Shown piece by piece: positions 1 to 8,745 of a stretch of DNA of 64,000 nucleotides. Both the position numbers and the translations under genes were made by a program. The DNA comes from AP-15 sp963781215 (GTDB lineage Bacteria > Pseudomonadota > Alphaproteobacteria > ATCC43930 > CGMCC-115725). Position 1 is the first letter of the stretch. The number at the start of each line of letters is the position of its first letter. The notes beneath the pieces were generated by a model. That model worked only from the letters and a program-made list of their open reading frames with translations, did no database searches and was not told where the DNA came from. The stretch lies in the NCBI GenBank assembly GCA_963781215.1, contig CAWAFE010000026.1, positions 1-64,000 of the forward strand, read 5' to 3'.

Positions 1-175
1 GATGCTGAACGCGACCAACGCCGGCGAGCGTGCCGACAAAATCGCGCTGACCCCGCTGCGTCGGCTCGGCGAACCGCTCGAAGTGGCCTACGGCGTCCTG
101 TTCCTCGCCTCCGACGAGGCATCGTTCATCACCGGCAGCGAACTGGTCATCGACGGCGGTGATATCGCTCAGTAA
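1..175 (+). CDS. SDR family oxidoreductase, C-terminal part (cut by window start)
   Basis: The reading frame is open from base 2 to a TAA at 173-175 and gives 57 residues. They carry the usual end of a short-chain dehydrogenase/reductase: PLRRLGEPLEVAYGVLFLAS, then a stretch ending TGSELVIDGG. This part covers the last helix and last strand of the Rossmann fold. The NAD(P)-binding and YxxxK catalytic regions lie upstream of the window, so cofactor and substrate cannot be judged. The broken hydrolase begins 8 bases downstream on the same strand, so the two were probably co-transcribed. Confidence 0.85.
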   Translation, partial: MLNATNAGERADKIALTPLRRLGEPLEVAYGVLFLASDEASFITGSELVIDGGDIAQ

Positions 176-183
176 GCGCACCC

Positions 184-959
184 ATGCCGTACGTCGACAC
201 CGGCCGCGTCAGCCTGTTTTCGAGGATGCCGGGAGTGGCGGCATTCCTGTAATGTTGCTGCACGAACTTGGCGGCAGCAGTGAAAGCTGGCGCGCGGTAA
301 CTCCTCTCCTGGCGGCGGACCGCCGCGTCCTCGCGGTGGATCTGCGCTGTGGGCCGGTCGGAGAAGCCGCCGGGTTCATTCGGCCTCGCTGATGTCGCGG
401 ACGAGTTGGACGCGTTGCTGCACGAGCTCGATCTTGAGGCGCCGGTCGACGTCATCGGCGCGGCACTGGGGTCCCTCGTCGGCGCACAATTGGCAATCCG
501 TCATCTCGACCGGATGCGACGGCTGATGATGTGTGCGGTCGCGCCGGAAATGGCCGGAGCGACGCGGACCTATCTGGAGGAGCGGGCCGAGAAGGTGCTA
601 ATCGTGGGCATGCGCGGTGTGGCGGAAGCCAGTCTCGCAAACTCCTTTCCCCCGTCACATCCGGCAGAGCGGGCGGCATATCGCGGATCTACCTCGGCCA
701 TGACCCGGCCGCCTACGCCGAACTGTCGCTGGCGCTCGCGAGGTTGGAGATGACAGAAGCGGATTGGGGAAGGATCCGGGCGCCGGTCCTGGTTGCTTCC
801 GGGGCGCATGATTTCCTGTGGCCGCCATCGATCGGCCGACAAGTGGCAGATTTGGTGCCGGGAGCGCGGTTCGAGGTGCTGGACGATGCCGGGCACTTCC
901 CGCACTTGCAGGCGCCGGCAACACTGGTCGGGCTGGCGCGTGGATTTTTCGGCGAATGA
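184..959 (+). pseudogene. alpha/beta hydrolase, frameshifted three times
   Basis: An ATG at 184 begins MPYVDTGRVSLF, but the protein can be followed only by changing frame near 220, 350 and 685. The pieces together read as one alpha/beta hydrolase of about 258 residues. LLHELGGSSESW is the oxyanion region. GAALGSLVGAQLA stands at the nucleophile elbow, although the usual Ser is not evident in G-A-A-L-G. VLVASGAHDFLWP carries the acid residue, and DDAGHFPHLQAP carries the catalytic His. The shift near 350 fits one extra G in a G run. The gene follows the SDR directly, so it probably belonged to the same catabolic operon. It is either a true pseudogene or affected by sequence error; three shifts favour decay. 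Confidence 0.75.
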
Positions 960-1012
960 GCGCGCCTTGTTTTGGCGGCTCCGGCACAGCTCGACCGTGT
1001 TAAGATTTTTTG

Positions 1013-1333
1013 ATGCAGGTCTATGGCCTCATCGGGTCGGTCATCGCCTTGCGCCGCAAGCTGCGGGCCCTCGCCGCGGTGATCGAAGATCCCGGTGCCA
1101 CCGCGCCTGAAAAGGCCAATGCTGAAGCCCTGAAGAAACGCCTGGAGAGCCGGCTTCGAGCCTCGGAGGCACCTGCCGGCGATTGGATCGACCATGCCTT
1201 CCGGCTCGGCCGGTGGATCAAGGAAGCGCGGGAATCCACATCCCCGAAGGTGGCCCAAGGGGATTGGACGGACAACGCCCACCGCCTCGGGAAGGTGTTT
1301 CGCCGCGGCTACAAGAAATGGTTGTCGGATTGA
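1013..1333 (+). CDS. small basic protein with an internal repeat, unknown function
   Basis: The frame encodes 106 residues from ATG 1013, with no signal peptide. An N-terminal hydrophobic stretch (MQVYGLIGSVIALRRKLRAL) is followed by a charged helical part. Residues about 60-76 (GDWIDHAFRLGRWIKEA) and 83-99 (GDWTDNAHRLGKVFRRG) are copies of one another, with the shared pattern G-D-W-x-D-x-A-x-R-L-G-[RK]. I recognise no family. Codon use is like the neighbours. A repeat conserved at the protein level suggests a real gene rather than a chance frame. It stands alone between the hydrolase remnant and the amidase pair. Confidence 0.55.
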   Translation: MQVYGLIGSVIALRRKLRALAAVIEDPGATAPEKANAEALKKRLESRLRASEAPAGDWIDHAFRLGRWIKEARESTSPKVAQGDWTDNAHRLGKVFRRGYKKWLSD

Positions 1334-1540
1334 GCGCGGTTTGCTGAGGCAGGTAGGATTGCCTCAGTTCTCCGCACCCCGACCAGGCCAAGTCGGTGTT
1401 CCTGCGCCCGCCCGCATTGTTCGCCCACCTCGTTGTCCACGAGCTCGACGTGATCGCAGCAGGGGTGGCGGGAAAATGATGTAATCTGAAAAGGGTTGCC
1501 TGCCGCTTCAGCGTGGGCGATCGAAGTTCGGGAGGCTGAC

Positions 1541-1723
1541 ATGACCAGGTCGGAACTCGATGCGGCTTTGGCGCGGCTCGGGCTCGCTGTGCCGGAGGGC
1601 GAGCGCGACGAGATTGTCGCGGCGGCACACCTGATCGAGGACATGGTAGCGCGGCTGCGCCCGGTCGGCGGCCGCGACGTCGCCGCCGAGCCGGCGCACG
1701 TCGTTCGTTTTCCCGAAGGCTGA
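1541..1723 (+). CDS. AtzG-like small subunit (DUF4089 family)
   Basis: This 60-residue protein starts at ATG 1541, preceded by a good Shine-Dalgarno (GGGAGG, 5 bases away). Its layout of two short helices matches the AtzG-like/DUF4089 family, whose members bind the amidase AtzE and stabilise it in 1-carboxybiuret hydrolase and related complexes. The stop is 3 bases before the amidase start, so the two are surely translated together. It is probably a partner subunit of the amidase and not an enzyme itself. The family call rests on length, context and overall pattern; the substrate of the complex is unknown. Confidence 0.7.
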   Translation: MTRSELDAALARLGLAVPEGERDEIVAAAHLIEDMVARLRPVGGRDVAAEPAHVVRFPEG

Positions 1724-1726
1724 ACC

Positions 1727-3115
1727 ATGGTCCCCGATTACCTGACGATCGCCGAAGCGGCGCGGCTGATCGAGAAGCGCGAATTGTCGCCGGTTGAATT
1801 GGTCGACAGCCGGCTTGACCGCATCGCGCGGCTCGACGGCCGGTTGCACAGCTTCATCCGAGTGCTGGCCGACGCGGCGCGCCATGAGGCGCGGGCCGCC
1901 GAGGCCGAGATCGCCGCCGGCAAATATCGCGGCCCGCTGCACGGCATCCCGATCGGCCTCAAGGACATCTACGAGACCGCCGGCGTCGCGACGACCGGCC
2001 ATTCCAAGGTCATGCAGGACCATGTGCCGCAGAAAGACGCCTTCTCGGTCCAGCGGCTGCGTGAGGCCGGCGCGATCGTCGTCGGCAAGCTCGCAACCCA
2101 CGAGTTCGCCCTCGGCGGTCCCTCGTTCGATCTGCCCTGGCCGCCGGCGCGCAACCCGTGGGACTTGAGCCGCTTCACCGGCGGTTCCTCCAGCGGCACC
2201 GGCGCGGCGGTCGCGGCCGGGCTCGTGCTCGGCGGCACCGGCAGCGACACCGGCGGGTCGATCCGCAGCCCGGCCGCCTATTGCGGCCTCGCCGGCATCA
2301 AGCCGACCTATGGGCTGATCAGCCGCATGGGCATCCTGCCGCTCGCCTTCTCGCTAGACCATGCCGGCCCTCTCGCCTGGACCGCCGAGGACAGCGCGAT
2401 CATGCTACAGGCGATGGCCGGTCACGACCCAACTGACCCGGCCAGCGCCGACCACCCGATCCCCGACTATCGCGCTGCGCTCCAGCGTGACGCAAACGGC
2501 CTGCGCCTCGGCCTCGTGCGTCACTTCTACGAGCGCGACAACAAGGCCAACGCCGCGACCCGCGATGCGATCGCGGCCGCTGCGCGGACGCTGGAGGGGC
2601 TCGGCTGCTCGGTGCGCGAGGTGACGTTGTCGCCGCTCGCCGACTGGGTGGCCTGCGGCGTCGTGATCATGCTGTGCGAGGCCTACGCGATCCACGAAGG
2701 GAACCTGCGCCGCCGCTTCTCCGATTACGGCGAGATGTTTCGCGACCGCATGGCGTTGGCCGGGCTGATCACCGGCGCCGATTACGTGCAGGCGCTGCGC
2801 CGCCGCCGCGAATTGATCGACGAACTCGACCGGGCGATGGAAGACCTCGACCTCCTTCTGACCGCCGCCGCCCCGACCGAAGCGCCACCGATCGACGCGG
2901 TCGGCAAGTTCGCGACGTTCGAGCGGCCGCTGCTCACGATGCCATTCAACGTGACCGGCAGCCCCGCGATGTCTGTCTGCTGCGGCTATACCGATGGCGG
3001 CCTGCCGCTTTCGTTCCAGATCGTCGGCAAGCGCTTCGACGACGCGACGGTGCTGCGCCTCGCGCACGCCTACGAGCAAGCGACGCCGTGGCGCGACAGG
3101 CGGCCGGCGCTGTAG
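1727..3115 (+). CDS. amidase signature family hydrolase (AtzE/GatA-like)
   Basis: This 462-residue protein has the full amidase signature. The catalytic triad is visible as Lys79 (in GLKDIYET), the cis-Ser near residue 154 (GGSSSGTGAAVAAG) and the nucleophile Ser178 (DTGGSIRSPA). The region GIKPTYGLISRMG follows, and the length is normal for the family. It hydrolyses an amide to acid and ammonia in the cytoplasm. GatA itself is unlikely, since gatB and gatC are absent and an AtzG-like partner lies immediately upstream; this arrangement is that of AtzE-type 1-carboxybiuret hydrolase or a related small-amide hydrolase. The N-terminal AARLIEKRELSPVELVDSRL helix is the usual start of the family. 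Confidence 0.9.
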   Translation: MVPDYLTIAEAARLIEKRELSPVELVDSRLDRIARLDGRLHSFIRVLADAARHEARAAEAEIAAGKYRGPLHGIPIGLKDIYETAGVATTGHSKVMQDHVPQKDAFSVQRLREAGAIVVGKLATHEFALGGPSFDLPWPPARNPWDLSRFTGGSSSGTGAAVAAGLVLGGTGSDTGGSIRSPAAYCGLAGIKPTYGLISRMGILPLAFSLDHAGPLAWTAEDSAIMLQAMAGHDPTDPASADHPIPDYRAALQRDANGLRLGLVRHFYERDNKANAATRDAIAAAARTLEGLGCSVREVTLSPLADWVACGVVIMLCEAYAIHEGNLRRRFSDYGEMFRDRMALAGLITGADYVQALRRRRELIDELDRAMEDLDLLLTAAAPTEAPPIDAVGKFATFERPLLTMPFNVTGSPAMSVCCGYTDGGLPLSFQIVGKRFDDATVLRLAHAYEQATPWRDRRPAL

Positions 3116-3830
3116 CAAACAGACCCCCAGGCACGGATTTTGTCCTGGTAGAGTCCGCAGCCGCGACGCCGCGCGAGATGCGAGGATGACTCATTGATTT
3201 TTGCGAGTTTACCCTCCGCCTTTCAAATATCCCCCCAAAGCCCTGCCGCCTTTTCAAAGGTGGCTCCGGCTCTCGCAAACCTTGGAGGGTGGGTGACCGG
3301 GAGCGGCGACGCACAAGCGGAAACGGCTCGAACCCGGTGGCCCTTCGGAGCCACGCGGACGGCTGCAATCCGGCGCAGACTCGGCGTTCAGGGTGGCCGG
3401 CGCGAACTGCCGGGTCGGGTGGTTTGCGGGCATTTCCAATCTGCCCAGCCTGTTATGCCCATGCGTTGGAAGCGGAGCTTCGCACGTCGGCGGCGGCGAT
3501 GAGTCGAGACGGCGGAGCGGTGCACGCTGCATTCGGGGAACGACGATACCGCTGACGGCTGGAGCGGGGAACTGGAGCCGGTGGCCGCCCGATGGCGTGG
3601 GACCAAGATGTGACGGACGACGACGGCACAGTTGCGCTTGATCAAGTCACAGCGGCGAGATCCGGCGCTACGAGGCCGAGCCTCTCGCCATTTTGGCGGT
3701 CCGCGGGTCCGCTGCGATCGAATTTCGTTGCCTCGCGTCTCGCCGAGACGGAAAATTTGCCCAAGACACCGGGGGCTCCGGAGAATGTCGGTGAAGGCGC
3801 TGCTCAAATCGAGTCAGGTCGAGGTCGTCC
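3116..3830 (+). other. 715-bp stretch without a supported gene
   Basis: No frame here gives a recognisable protein, and the short open frames lack ribosome sites and family resemblance. The segment is somewhat patchy in composition and contains a degenerate copy of a short repeat near 3720-3805 (entered separately). It ends where the molybdopterin-oxidoreductase fragment begins. It probably represents decayed accessory DNA. Confidence 0.6.
3720..3805. repeat. degenerate short interspersed repeat, copy 1
   Basis: The segment running from GAATTTCGTTGC through GAGACGGAAAAT to GGAGAATGTCGG resembles 9317-9397 (GAATTTCATTGC, GAGACGGAAGAT, GGGGAATGTCGG) over about 80 bases in the same order and orientation. 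A shorter match to the last part occurs near 60,155-60,190. The nature of the element is unknown; it could be the end of an old insertion element. The similarity was found by eye. Confidence 0.45.
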
Positions 3831-4090
3831 ATGCCTGAAATGTCCCGGCGCCATATCCTGGCTTTCTGTGCGCCTCGCGCTGCGGCTGCGAGGCGGTGAT
3901 CGAGGACGGCCGGCTGGTGGCGCTCGAGCCGGACCCGTCGCACCCGACCGGCAAGGCGTTGTGCGCTAAGGGACGCGCCTCTCCGGCGCTGGTCGAGGCG
4001 CCCGAGAGGCTGCTTTATCCGCTGCGCCGCACCCCGGCCGAAGGGCGACCCGATCCCGGATGGCCGGTGGTCCGCGCCGCAGCCCGGCGC
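3831..4090 (+). pseudogene. N-terminal fragment of a molybdopterin oxidoreductase
   Basis: From ATG 3831 (MPEMSRRHILAFCA) and, after a shift near 3866, in another frame (LCASRCGCEAVIEDGRLVAL, then HPTGKALCAKGRASP) the text is the iron-sulfur N-terminal domain of the DMSO-reductase/formate-dehydrogenase superfamily. The Cys residues expected to bind the [4Fe-4S] cluster are visible, the last in ALCAKG. Similarity continues to LLYPLRRTPAEGRPDPGW and then stops, so more than 85 percent of the usual 600-900 residue enzyme is missing. It is a dead remnant lying just upstream of the amidohydrolase gene. Confidence 0.75.
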
Positions 4091-4128
4091 ACAAATCGAG
4101 CCTTAACGAGCTTTAGGGAGGAGCCGCC

Positions 4129-5310
4129 ATGCCGCAGACCGAGACCATGCCCTTGCAGGATACTCCGTCGCTGAGCGAAGCACCGGTATCGCGGCGCGCG
4201 CTGCTGGCGGCCGGCGCCGGGCTGGCCGGTGCCGCGGCAATAGCGTCCTCCACAGCGCTCGCGCAGGCGCCGGCGGCCGCGCCGCAGATGCCGCCGGTGC
4301 AGGCGCCGGTGCGGCAGGACTGGCTGGCCAAGCGCACCGAGCAGATCCTCGAACCGGGCCTGCCGATCATCGATCCGCACCATCATCTATGGGATGCCCC
4401 GCGCTATCGTTACATGTTCCCGGAATTGCTCGCCGATCTCGGCAGCGGCCACAACATCGTCGCGACGATGTACGAGCAGGCGCGCGAGATGTATCGCGCC
4501 GACGGGCCGGAGGAGCTGAAATCGCTCGGTGAGACCGAATTCATCACCGGCGTCGCAGCGATGAGCGCCTCGGGCAAATACGGCCCGACCAAGTGCGTGG
4601 CCGGCATTACCGGCTTTGTCGATCTGCGGCTCGGGTCGCGCGCCAAGGGCATCATCGAGCGCCACATTTCGGTGTCGGACGGGCGGCTGCGCGCAATCCG
4701 CAACGGCTCGACCTGGAGCGAGGACCCGGTGCTGAAGCCGATGAGCTCCGGCATGCCGCAAGGATTGCTGCTCGACAAGACCTTCCGTGAAGGGGTAGCC
4801 ACGCTGGCCGGGCTCAATCTCGCCTTCGATGCGTGGATGTTCCAGACCCAGCTCGGCGATCTCGTCGATCTGGCGCGCGCCTTCCCGCAGACGACGATTG
4901 TGCTCAACCATATCGGCGGCCCGGTTGCGATCGGCCCCTATGCCGGCAAGCGCGACGAGGCGTTCAAGGAGTGGCGCGGCCTGATCCAGCAGATCGCCGC
5001 CTTCCCCAACACCTATGTCAAGCTCGGCGGCCTCGGCATGCGGATGATCGGCTTCGATTTCTTCAACAATGCCGAGCCGCCCACGTCGGAGGATCTGGCG
5101 AAGGCGTGGAAGCCTTATATCGAGACCTGTATCGTCGCATTCGGCCCGCAACGCTCGATGTTCGAGAGCAACTTCCCGGTCGACAAGGGCACCTGCAGCT
5201 ATCCGGTACTGTGGAACGCGTTCAAGCGCCTGGCCGCCGGATATTCCGCCGACGAGAAGACCGCGCTGTTCAGTGGCGCCGCCAAAAAGACCTATCGTCT
5301 CGAAGTGTGA
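4129..5310 (+). CDS. Tat-exported amidohydrolase (amidohydrolase 2, TIM-barrel)
   Basis: This 393-residue protein starts at ATG 4129 behind a strong ribosome site (AGGGAGGAG). The N terminus has a twin-arginine signal: SRRALLAAGAGLAGAAAIAS, followed by an ALAQA cleavage region near residue 47, so it should act in the periplasm after folding with its metal. The metal-binding start of the barrel is IIDPHHHLWD near residue 83. Other barrel parts are GITGFVDLRLG, VLNHIGGP and MFESNFPVDKG with the late acidic region. The family (PF04909) includes lactonases and decarboxylases acting on aromatic or sugar-acid ring compounds; the substrate is not readable here. The upstream molybdoenzyme remnant suggests a former catabolic cluster. 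Confidence 0.85.
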   Translation: MPQTETMPLQDTPSLSEAPVSRRALLAAGAGLAGAAAIASSTALAQAPAAAPQMPPVQAPVRQDWLAKRTEQILEPGLPIIDPHHHLWDAPRYRYMFPELLADLGSGHNIVATMYEQAREMYRADGPEELKSLGETEFITGVAAMSASGKYGPTKCVAGITGFVDLRLGSRAKGIIERHISVSDGRLRAIRNGSTWSEDPVLKPMSSGMPQGLLLDKTFREGVATLAGLNLAFDAWMFQTQLGDLVDLARAFPQTTIVLNHIGGPVAIGPYAGKRDEAFKEWRGLIQQIAAFPNTYVKLGGLGMRMIGFDFFNNAEPPTSEDLAKAWKPYIETCIVAFGPQRSMFESNFPVDKGTCSYPVLWNAFKRLAAGYSADEKTALFSGAAKKTYRLEV

Positions 5311-5334
5311 GCCCGGCCTACCACGCCGCCCATG

Positions 5335-5585
5335 CCGGTGAGAGCGCCAGCCGGTCGGGGCGCAGCTGGAAGTTGACGGCCAACGGGCTCGACAGGGTGT
5401 CTTTTGTCTGCCGGAGGCGCCCGGCGCCGGTGCGTCGCTCCCCTCGATGTGGAACGGCGTGCGGTTGCCCGAGGTCACCCACAGCCGGCGGCGTTTCCTG
5501 CCGGCTTTCGCGTCGTCGACGGGCCTTCGATCCCCTTGGTGAGAAACCCCATTCGGGTAGGGCACGCGCAGCTCGACGACCCACC
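5335..5585 (-). pseudogene. C-terminal remnant of a carboxypeptidase-regulatory-like / virginiamycin-B-lyase-like protein
   Basis: On the minus strand the pieces VELRVPYPNG, FLTKGIEG, DDAKAG, LWVTSGNRTPFHIEG and TKDTLSSPLAVNFQLRPDRL lie in order but in different frames. Put together they resemble the C-terminal end of exported carboxypeptidase-regulatory-like proteins related to the Vgb beta-propellers, where I recall a similar WxTxGxRTPxHxEGGK...FQLRPDPLA ending. At least three shifts are needed, so this is a decayed fragment. It lies tail to tail with the amidohydrolase gene. The family call is from memory of the motif and is moderate. Confidence 0.45.
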
Positions 5586-5662
5586 CGGCGAGGGCGGACT
5601 GGGTCCCTGACCCTGAAAATCCTTCATTCCCGCACTACGTTTGAGCAGGCTTGCGCCGACAG

Positions 5663-5836
5663 ATGCAGTCCATTGAACGAATTGGTGCAGCAAGTTCAAG
5701 CCGCACGGGATCAGCAAGTCTTATTGACCGACCCCGATCGACGTTCGATGGGTATCAGGGCAAAGGCACTGGCATCGTCGGCTACGATGTGCAGATTGCC
5801 GTCGACGCCGAGCACCATCTGTTGCGCGCGCTTTAC
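5663..5836 (+). mobile_element. IS1182-family transposase remnant
   Basis: Two frames read LLTDPDRRSMGIR and then GKGTGIVGYDVQIAVDAEHH. The pattern TDPDxRSM...GxGxVGYNVQxAVDxxHHLI is the middle of IS1182-type transposases, just before the second acidic catalytic region. Only about 55 codons survive and they carry a frame change near 5757. The fragment ends at the stop codon of the solute-binding protein gene on the opposite strand (5833), so the insertion or a later deletion has its border exactly at the end of that gene. Confidence 0.7.
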
Positions 5837-7431
5837 CGATCAAGCCACACGTCTTCCATGCGCACCCCGTTGTAGATGGCGTTGACGAACATCGTGTAGC
5901 CCTTGACGTAGGGGTGCCAGCACGTTCCCGACACGCTGTGGTAGAGGATCGGCCGGGCAACGTCCTCAATCATCTTCTTCTCGATCTCCCACACCAGCTG
6001 CTTGCGCTTTTGCTGGTCGGGTTCCATCGATTGCCGGTCGACCATCTTGTCGAGTTCGGCGCTGCAATAGCCGTCGTAATTGCCCTCGGCGTTGCAAGTG
6101 AAGTTCTCGTAGAGCGTCTGGTCCGGCTCGTCGATGCCGTTGCCGATCAGGTTGAGGCCGATCGTGAAATCCTTCTTCGCCAGCCGCGGATACCAGACCG
6201 GCGTATCGACCAACTCAAGCTCGCCGTCGATATAGATCTCCTTCAGCTGGTCGATCAGCAGCACCGCCGGATCGCGGTAGGGCGGGATGTTGCGGGTCGA
6301 CACCTTGATCGGGATACGGTTGTTCGGCCCGTAGCCCTGCAACTCCATCAGCTTGCGCGCCTCGGCGCGTCTCGCCGCGACATCGGGGCCGTAGCCGGGC
6401 AGGGTCTCTACCACATCCGCGGGCAAGCCCCAGACGCCAAAAGGCGGCGACATCAGAGCGCCGCCCATGATGCCCTTCCCTTGGGTCAGGGTGTCGATGA
6501 ACGCCTTGCGGTCGAGGGTCAGCGCGATGGCGCGCCGCACCTCGGGCTTGCCGAACGGCGGCGCGTCGCGGTTGATGATGACGCTGCGCAGCACGTTGGT
6601 CGGCGCCATGTGGCAGACTTCCTGCCCGATCTGTTTGTTGATGTCGTTCAGCATCGGCACCTGAAGGAAGTACCACGAAGTCATGTCGACCTTGCCAGAC
6701 ACGAAGGCCAGCGAGCCGGTCGCCACGTTCTTTATGATCTGATACTCAATGCCGTCGAGATAGGGCCGGTCCTTCTTCCAGTAATCCGGGTTGCGTGTTA
6801 CCTTGATGTATTCGTTGGGCTTGAACTCGACAAACTTGAACGGTCCGGTGCCGATCGGATGCTGCCGCATCTGGGCCGGCGATACGTGGCAGGGATAGAT
6901 CGGCGTGAAGCCCGAGGCCAGCAGAGCGAGAAAGGCCGGCTGCGGCCGCTTCAACTTGAAAATGATCTCGTAATCGCCGTTCGACACGACTTCGTCGAGG
7001 TTACGGTACCACGCCTTGCGCGGATTGAGGCGCAGCCTGTCTGTCGCTTTGCCCTGCAAGAGGTCCCAGGTGCATTTGACGTCTTTGGCGGTGAAGGGCT
7101 TGCCGTCATGCCAGGTGACGCCCTGGCGCAATTTGAAGGTCAGTTCCTTGCCGTCCTCGCGCCACGACCACTCGCTCGCCAGGTCCGGAACGATCGAGTC
7201 CAGCCTGGCTTGCGGGACGTCCTGCTTGTACATGACGAGATTGTTGAAGACGCCCATCATCGGCCCTTGGCCGGCGATCGTCGCCTCCTCATGGATCGAC
7301 ATGCTGGCGGGGCTGTCGAAGAAGTACATCTTGAGGATGCCGCCGCGCTTTTGAGCCGCCGCGGGGTTCCCGGAGGCCATGGCAAGCGCCAGTCCGATGA
7401 GTGCCGCCGCCAATCGTGTGCTGAGGCTCAT
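5833..7431 (-). CDS. ABC transporter substrate-binding protein, family 5 (peptide/nickel type)
   Basis: This 532-residue protein has a Sec signal (LAAALIGLALAMASGNPAAAQ) and then the SBP family 5 body: GGILKMYFFDSPASMSIHEE, PDLASEW, the family motif LTFKLRQGVTWHDGKPFTAK near residues 95-115, and the C-terminal GTCWHPYVKG. Such proteins capture peptides, opines or other solutes in the periplasm and hand them to a DppBCDF-type permease. No permease or ATPase gene lies beside it in this window: downstream is an IS remnant and upstream a divergent or unrelated region. It is therefore an orphan here, or its partners were lost by rearrangement. Confidence 0.88.
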   Translation of the reverse strand: MSLSTRLAAALIGLALAMASGNPAAAQKRGGILKMYFFDSPASMSIHEEATIAGQGPMMGVFNNLVMYKQDVPQARLDSIVPDLASEWSWREDGKELTFKLRQGVTWHDGKPFTAKDVKCTWDLLQGKATDRLRLNPRKAWYRNLDEVVSNGDYEIIFKLKRPQPAFLALLASGFTPIYPCHVSPAQMRQHPIGTGPFKFVEFKPNEYIKVTRNPDYWKKDRPYLDGIEYQIIKNVATGSLAFVSGKVDMTSWYFLQVPMLNDINKQIGQEVCHMAPTNVLRSVIINRDAPPFGKPEVRRAIALTLDRKAFIDTLTQGKGIMGGALMSPPFGVWGLPADVVETLPGYGPDVAARRAEARKLMELQGYGPNNRIPIKVSTRNIPPYRDPAVLLIDQLKEIYIDGELELVDTPVWYPRLAKKDFTIGLNLIGNGIDEPDQTLYENFTCNAEGNYDGYCSAELDKMVDRQSMEPDQQKRKQLVWEIEKKMIEDVARPILYHSVSGTCWHPYVKGYTMFVNAIYNGVRMEDVWLDR

Positions 7432-7634
7432 TGCGTCTCCGTTACCGTTTGGTTTGTGCGGGTTCGCCCCGTCTCGGTCGATTGCTCAGCGTAATGTCCG
7501 CATTACCGGAGCCGCTGTCAATTCCGGGTAGGCTTTGTCGATAGTGGTCAAAGTCTAACATTTGGTGCCCACGCTTGGCCAAGGTGGGCCAAAATCAGCG
7601 TGCTCCGATCTTGACGCAACAGAAAGACGCCGGG

Positions 7635-8177
7635 TCAGTTCAGCGGCAAGCCAAGGGCTGCCGCAACCGCTGGGAATAGTTGCGCGGCCAGCAGCCGATA
7701 TCCTTCGGCCGTAAGGTGCTGCCCATCTGATCCATATCCTTGCCTGCGCATTTCTCTGATCAGCCGATTTTCGAGCATGATCACCGCGACCTGACGAGCC
7801 CGGAGCCGTTCGACAATCTGCGAAATATTGGCATCGCGCCAGATCGCTCCTCCATGTCGCTCGTCGTTGCCACCAGGCTGCACGATCACAACGCGTGTGC
7901 CCGCCGGCACGGCCGTTTCCAGACGATTGAGCATTCCCCAGGTAGTGTCGCCATTGACGCCGGCATTGGAAACACGGCCGTCATAGTGCCTTACTCGCAA
8001 CATGGCCTCCAGCTGAGCCGGATAGGCCTCCTGTTGCGAAACACCCTTCCCAGCGGTGTTGCTGGCGCCTAAGCACACCACTTGTGCGCCGGCCGGGCAC
8101 GCTACTGCCGCAAAGGCCGCTAACAGGACCGACATACGCAAAAACGCTGGTGCGCTTGTTGCCATCTCCCTTCTCAC
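7635..8177 (-). CDS. SGNH/GDSL hydrolase (TesA-like esterase)
   Basis: This 180-residue protein has a signal sequence (FLRMSVLLAAFAAVACPAGA) followed by the SGNH blocks. Block I is CLGASNTAGKG with the nucleophile Ser, block II is the Gly/Asn in NAGVNGDTT, block III is QPGGNDERHG, and block V is DGQHLTAEGY with the catalytic Asp and His. It should act as a periplasmic esterase or acyl-thioesterase/lysophospholipase of the TesA group. GTG 8177 is used here; an ATG at 8165 (MATSAP) is an alternative start. It is monocistronic. Confidence 0.83.
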   Translation of the reverse strand: MRREMATSAPAFLRMSVLLAAFAAVACPAGAQVVCLGASNTAGKGVSQQEAYPAQLEAMLRVRHYDGRVSNAGVNGDTTWGMLNRLETAVPAGTRVVIVQPGGNDERHGGAIWRDANISQIVERLRARQVAVIMLENRLIREMRRQGYGSDGQHLTAEGYRLLAAQLFPAVAAALGLPLN

Positions 8178-8295
8178 CGAGGCGCCGCCGTGAGCACTTG
8201 TGTTGTCATGCCATAATCATAACTTGCCATCCCGGCGGGCACCAAGCGTTGGATTTCATCCACCAGATGGATTAACTTGAGCGCAGAGAGCTGAG

Positions 8296-8745
8296 ATGAC
8301 ATCCTCCGATCGCTTTAACCTGGAGCGCTTCGTGACGGCGCAGACGCAGGTCTTCGAGACCGTGCTCGACGAATTGCGAGCGGGCCGGAAGCGGACCCAC
8401 TGGATGTGGTTCGTCTTTCCTCAGCTGAGCGGTCTCGGCCGATCCTCGACGGCCCGGTTTTACGGTATCGGCTCCATCGATGAGGCGCGCGCGTATCTCG
8501 CCCATCCGACACTGGGGCCGAGGCTCGGTCTCTGCGCCAGGATCGTGCTTGCGAGCGAGAGTTCATCCCTTCATGCGGTTTTCGGCTCGCCCGACGACAT
8601 GAAGTTCCGGTCATGCATGACGCTCTTTTCCCACGCAGTGGACAATCCGGACAATCCGTTTTGCCATGCTCTTGACCGCTGGTGCGGCGGGCGGCCCGAC
8701 GAACAAACGCTGACGCTTCTGAATGCGGGTGGACGATTTGATTGA
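8296..8745 (+). CDS. DUF1810 family protein
   Basis: This 149-residue cytosolic protein matches DUF1810 (PF08837) along its length. FNLERFVTAQ is at the start, THWMWFVFPQLSGLGRSSTA lies near residues 34-53, then FYGIGSIDEARAYLAHP, and DDMKFRSCMTLFS near residue 100. The biochemical role of the family is not established. The gene is isolated, divergent from the SGNH hydrolase, and followed by transposase debris. Confidence 0.85.
   Translation: MTSSDRFNLERFVTAQTQVFETVLDELRAGRKRTHWMWFVFPQLSGLGRSSTARFYGIGSIDEARAYLAHPTLGPRLGLCARIVLASESSSLHAVFGSPDDMKFRSCMTLFSHAVDNPDNPFCHALDRWCGGRPDEQTLTLLNAGGRFD

Noticed and set aside
3290..3420. possible tRNA-like or intron-like fold with GGCTCGAACCCGG
   Set aside because: No acceptor stem or anticodon arm can be built, and no group II domain V pattern was found.
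5914..7494. 526-codon open frame on the plus strand opposite the solute-binding protein
   Set aside because: It is the antisense of a clear SBP family 5 gene; GC-rich third positions keep antisense frames open, and the product resembles nothing.
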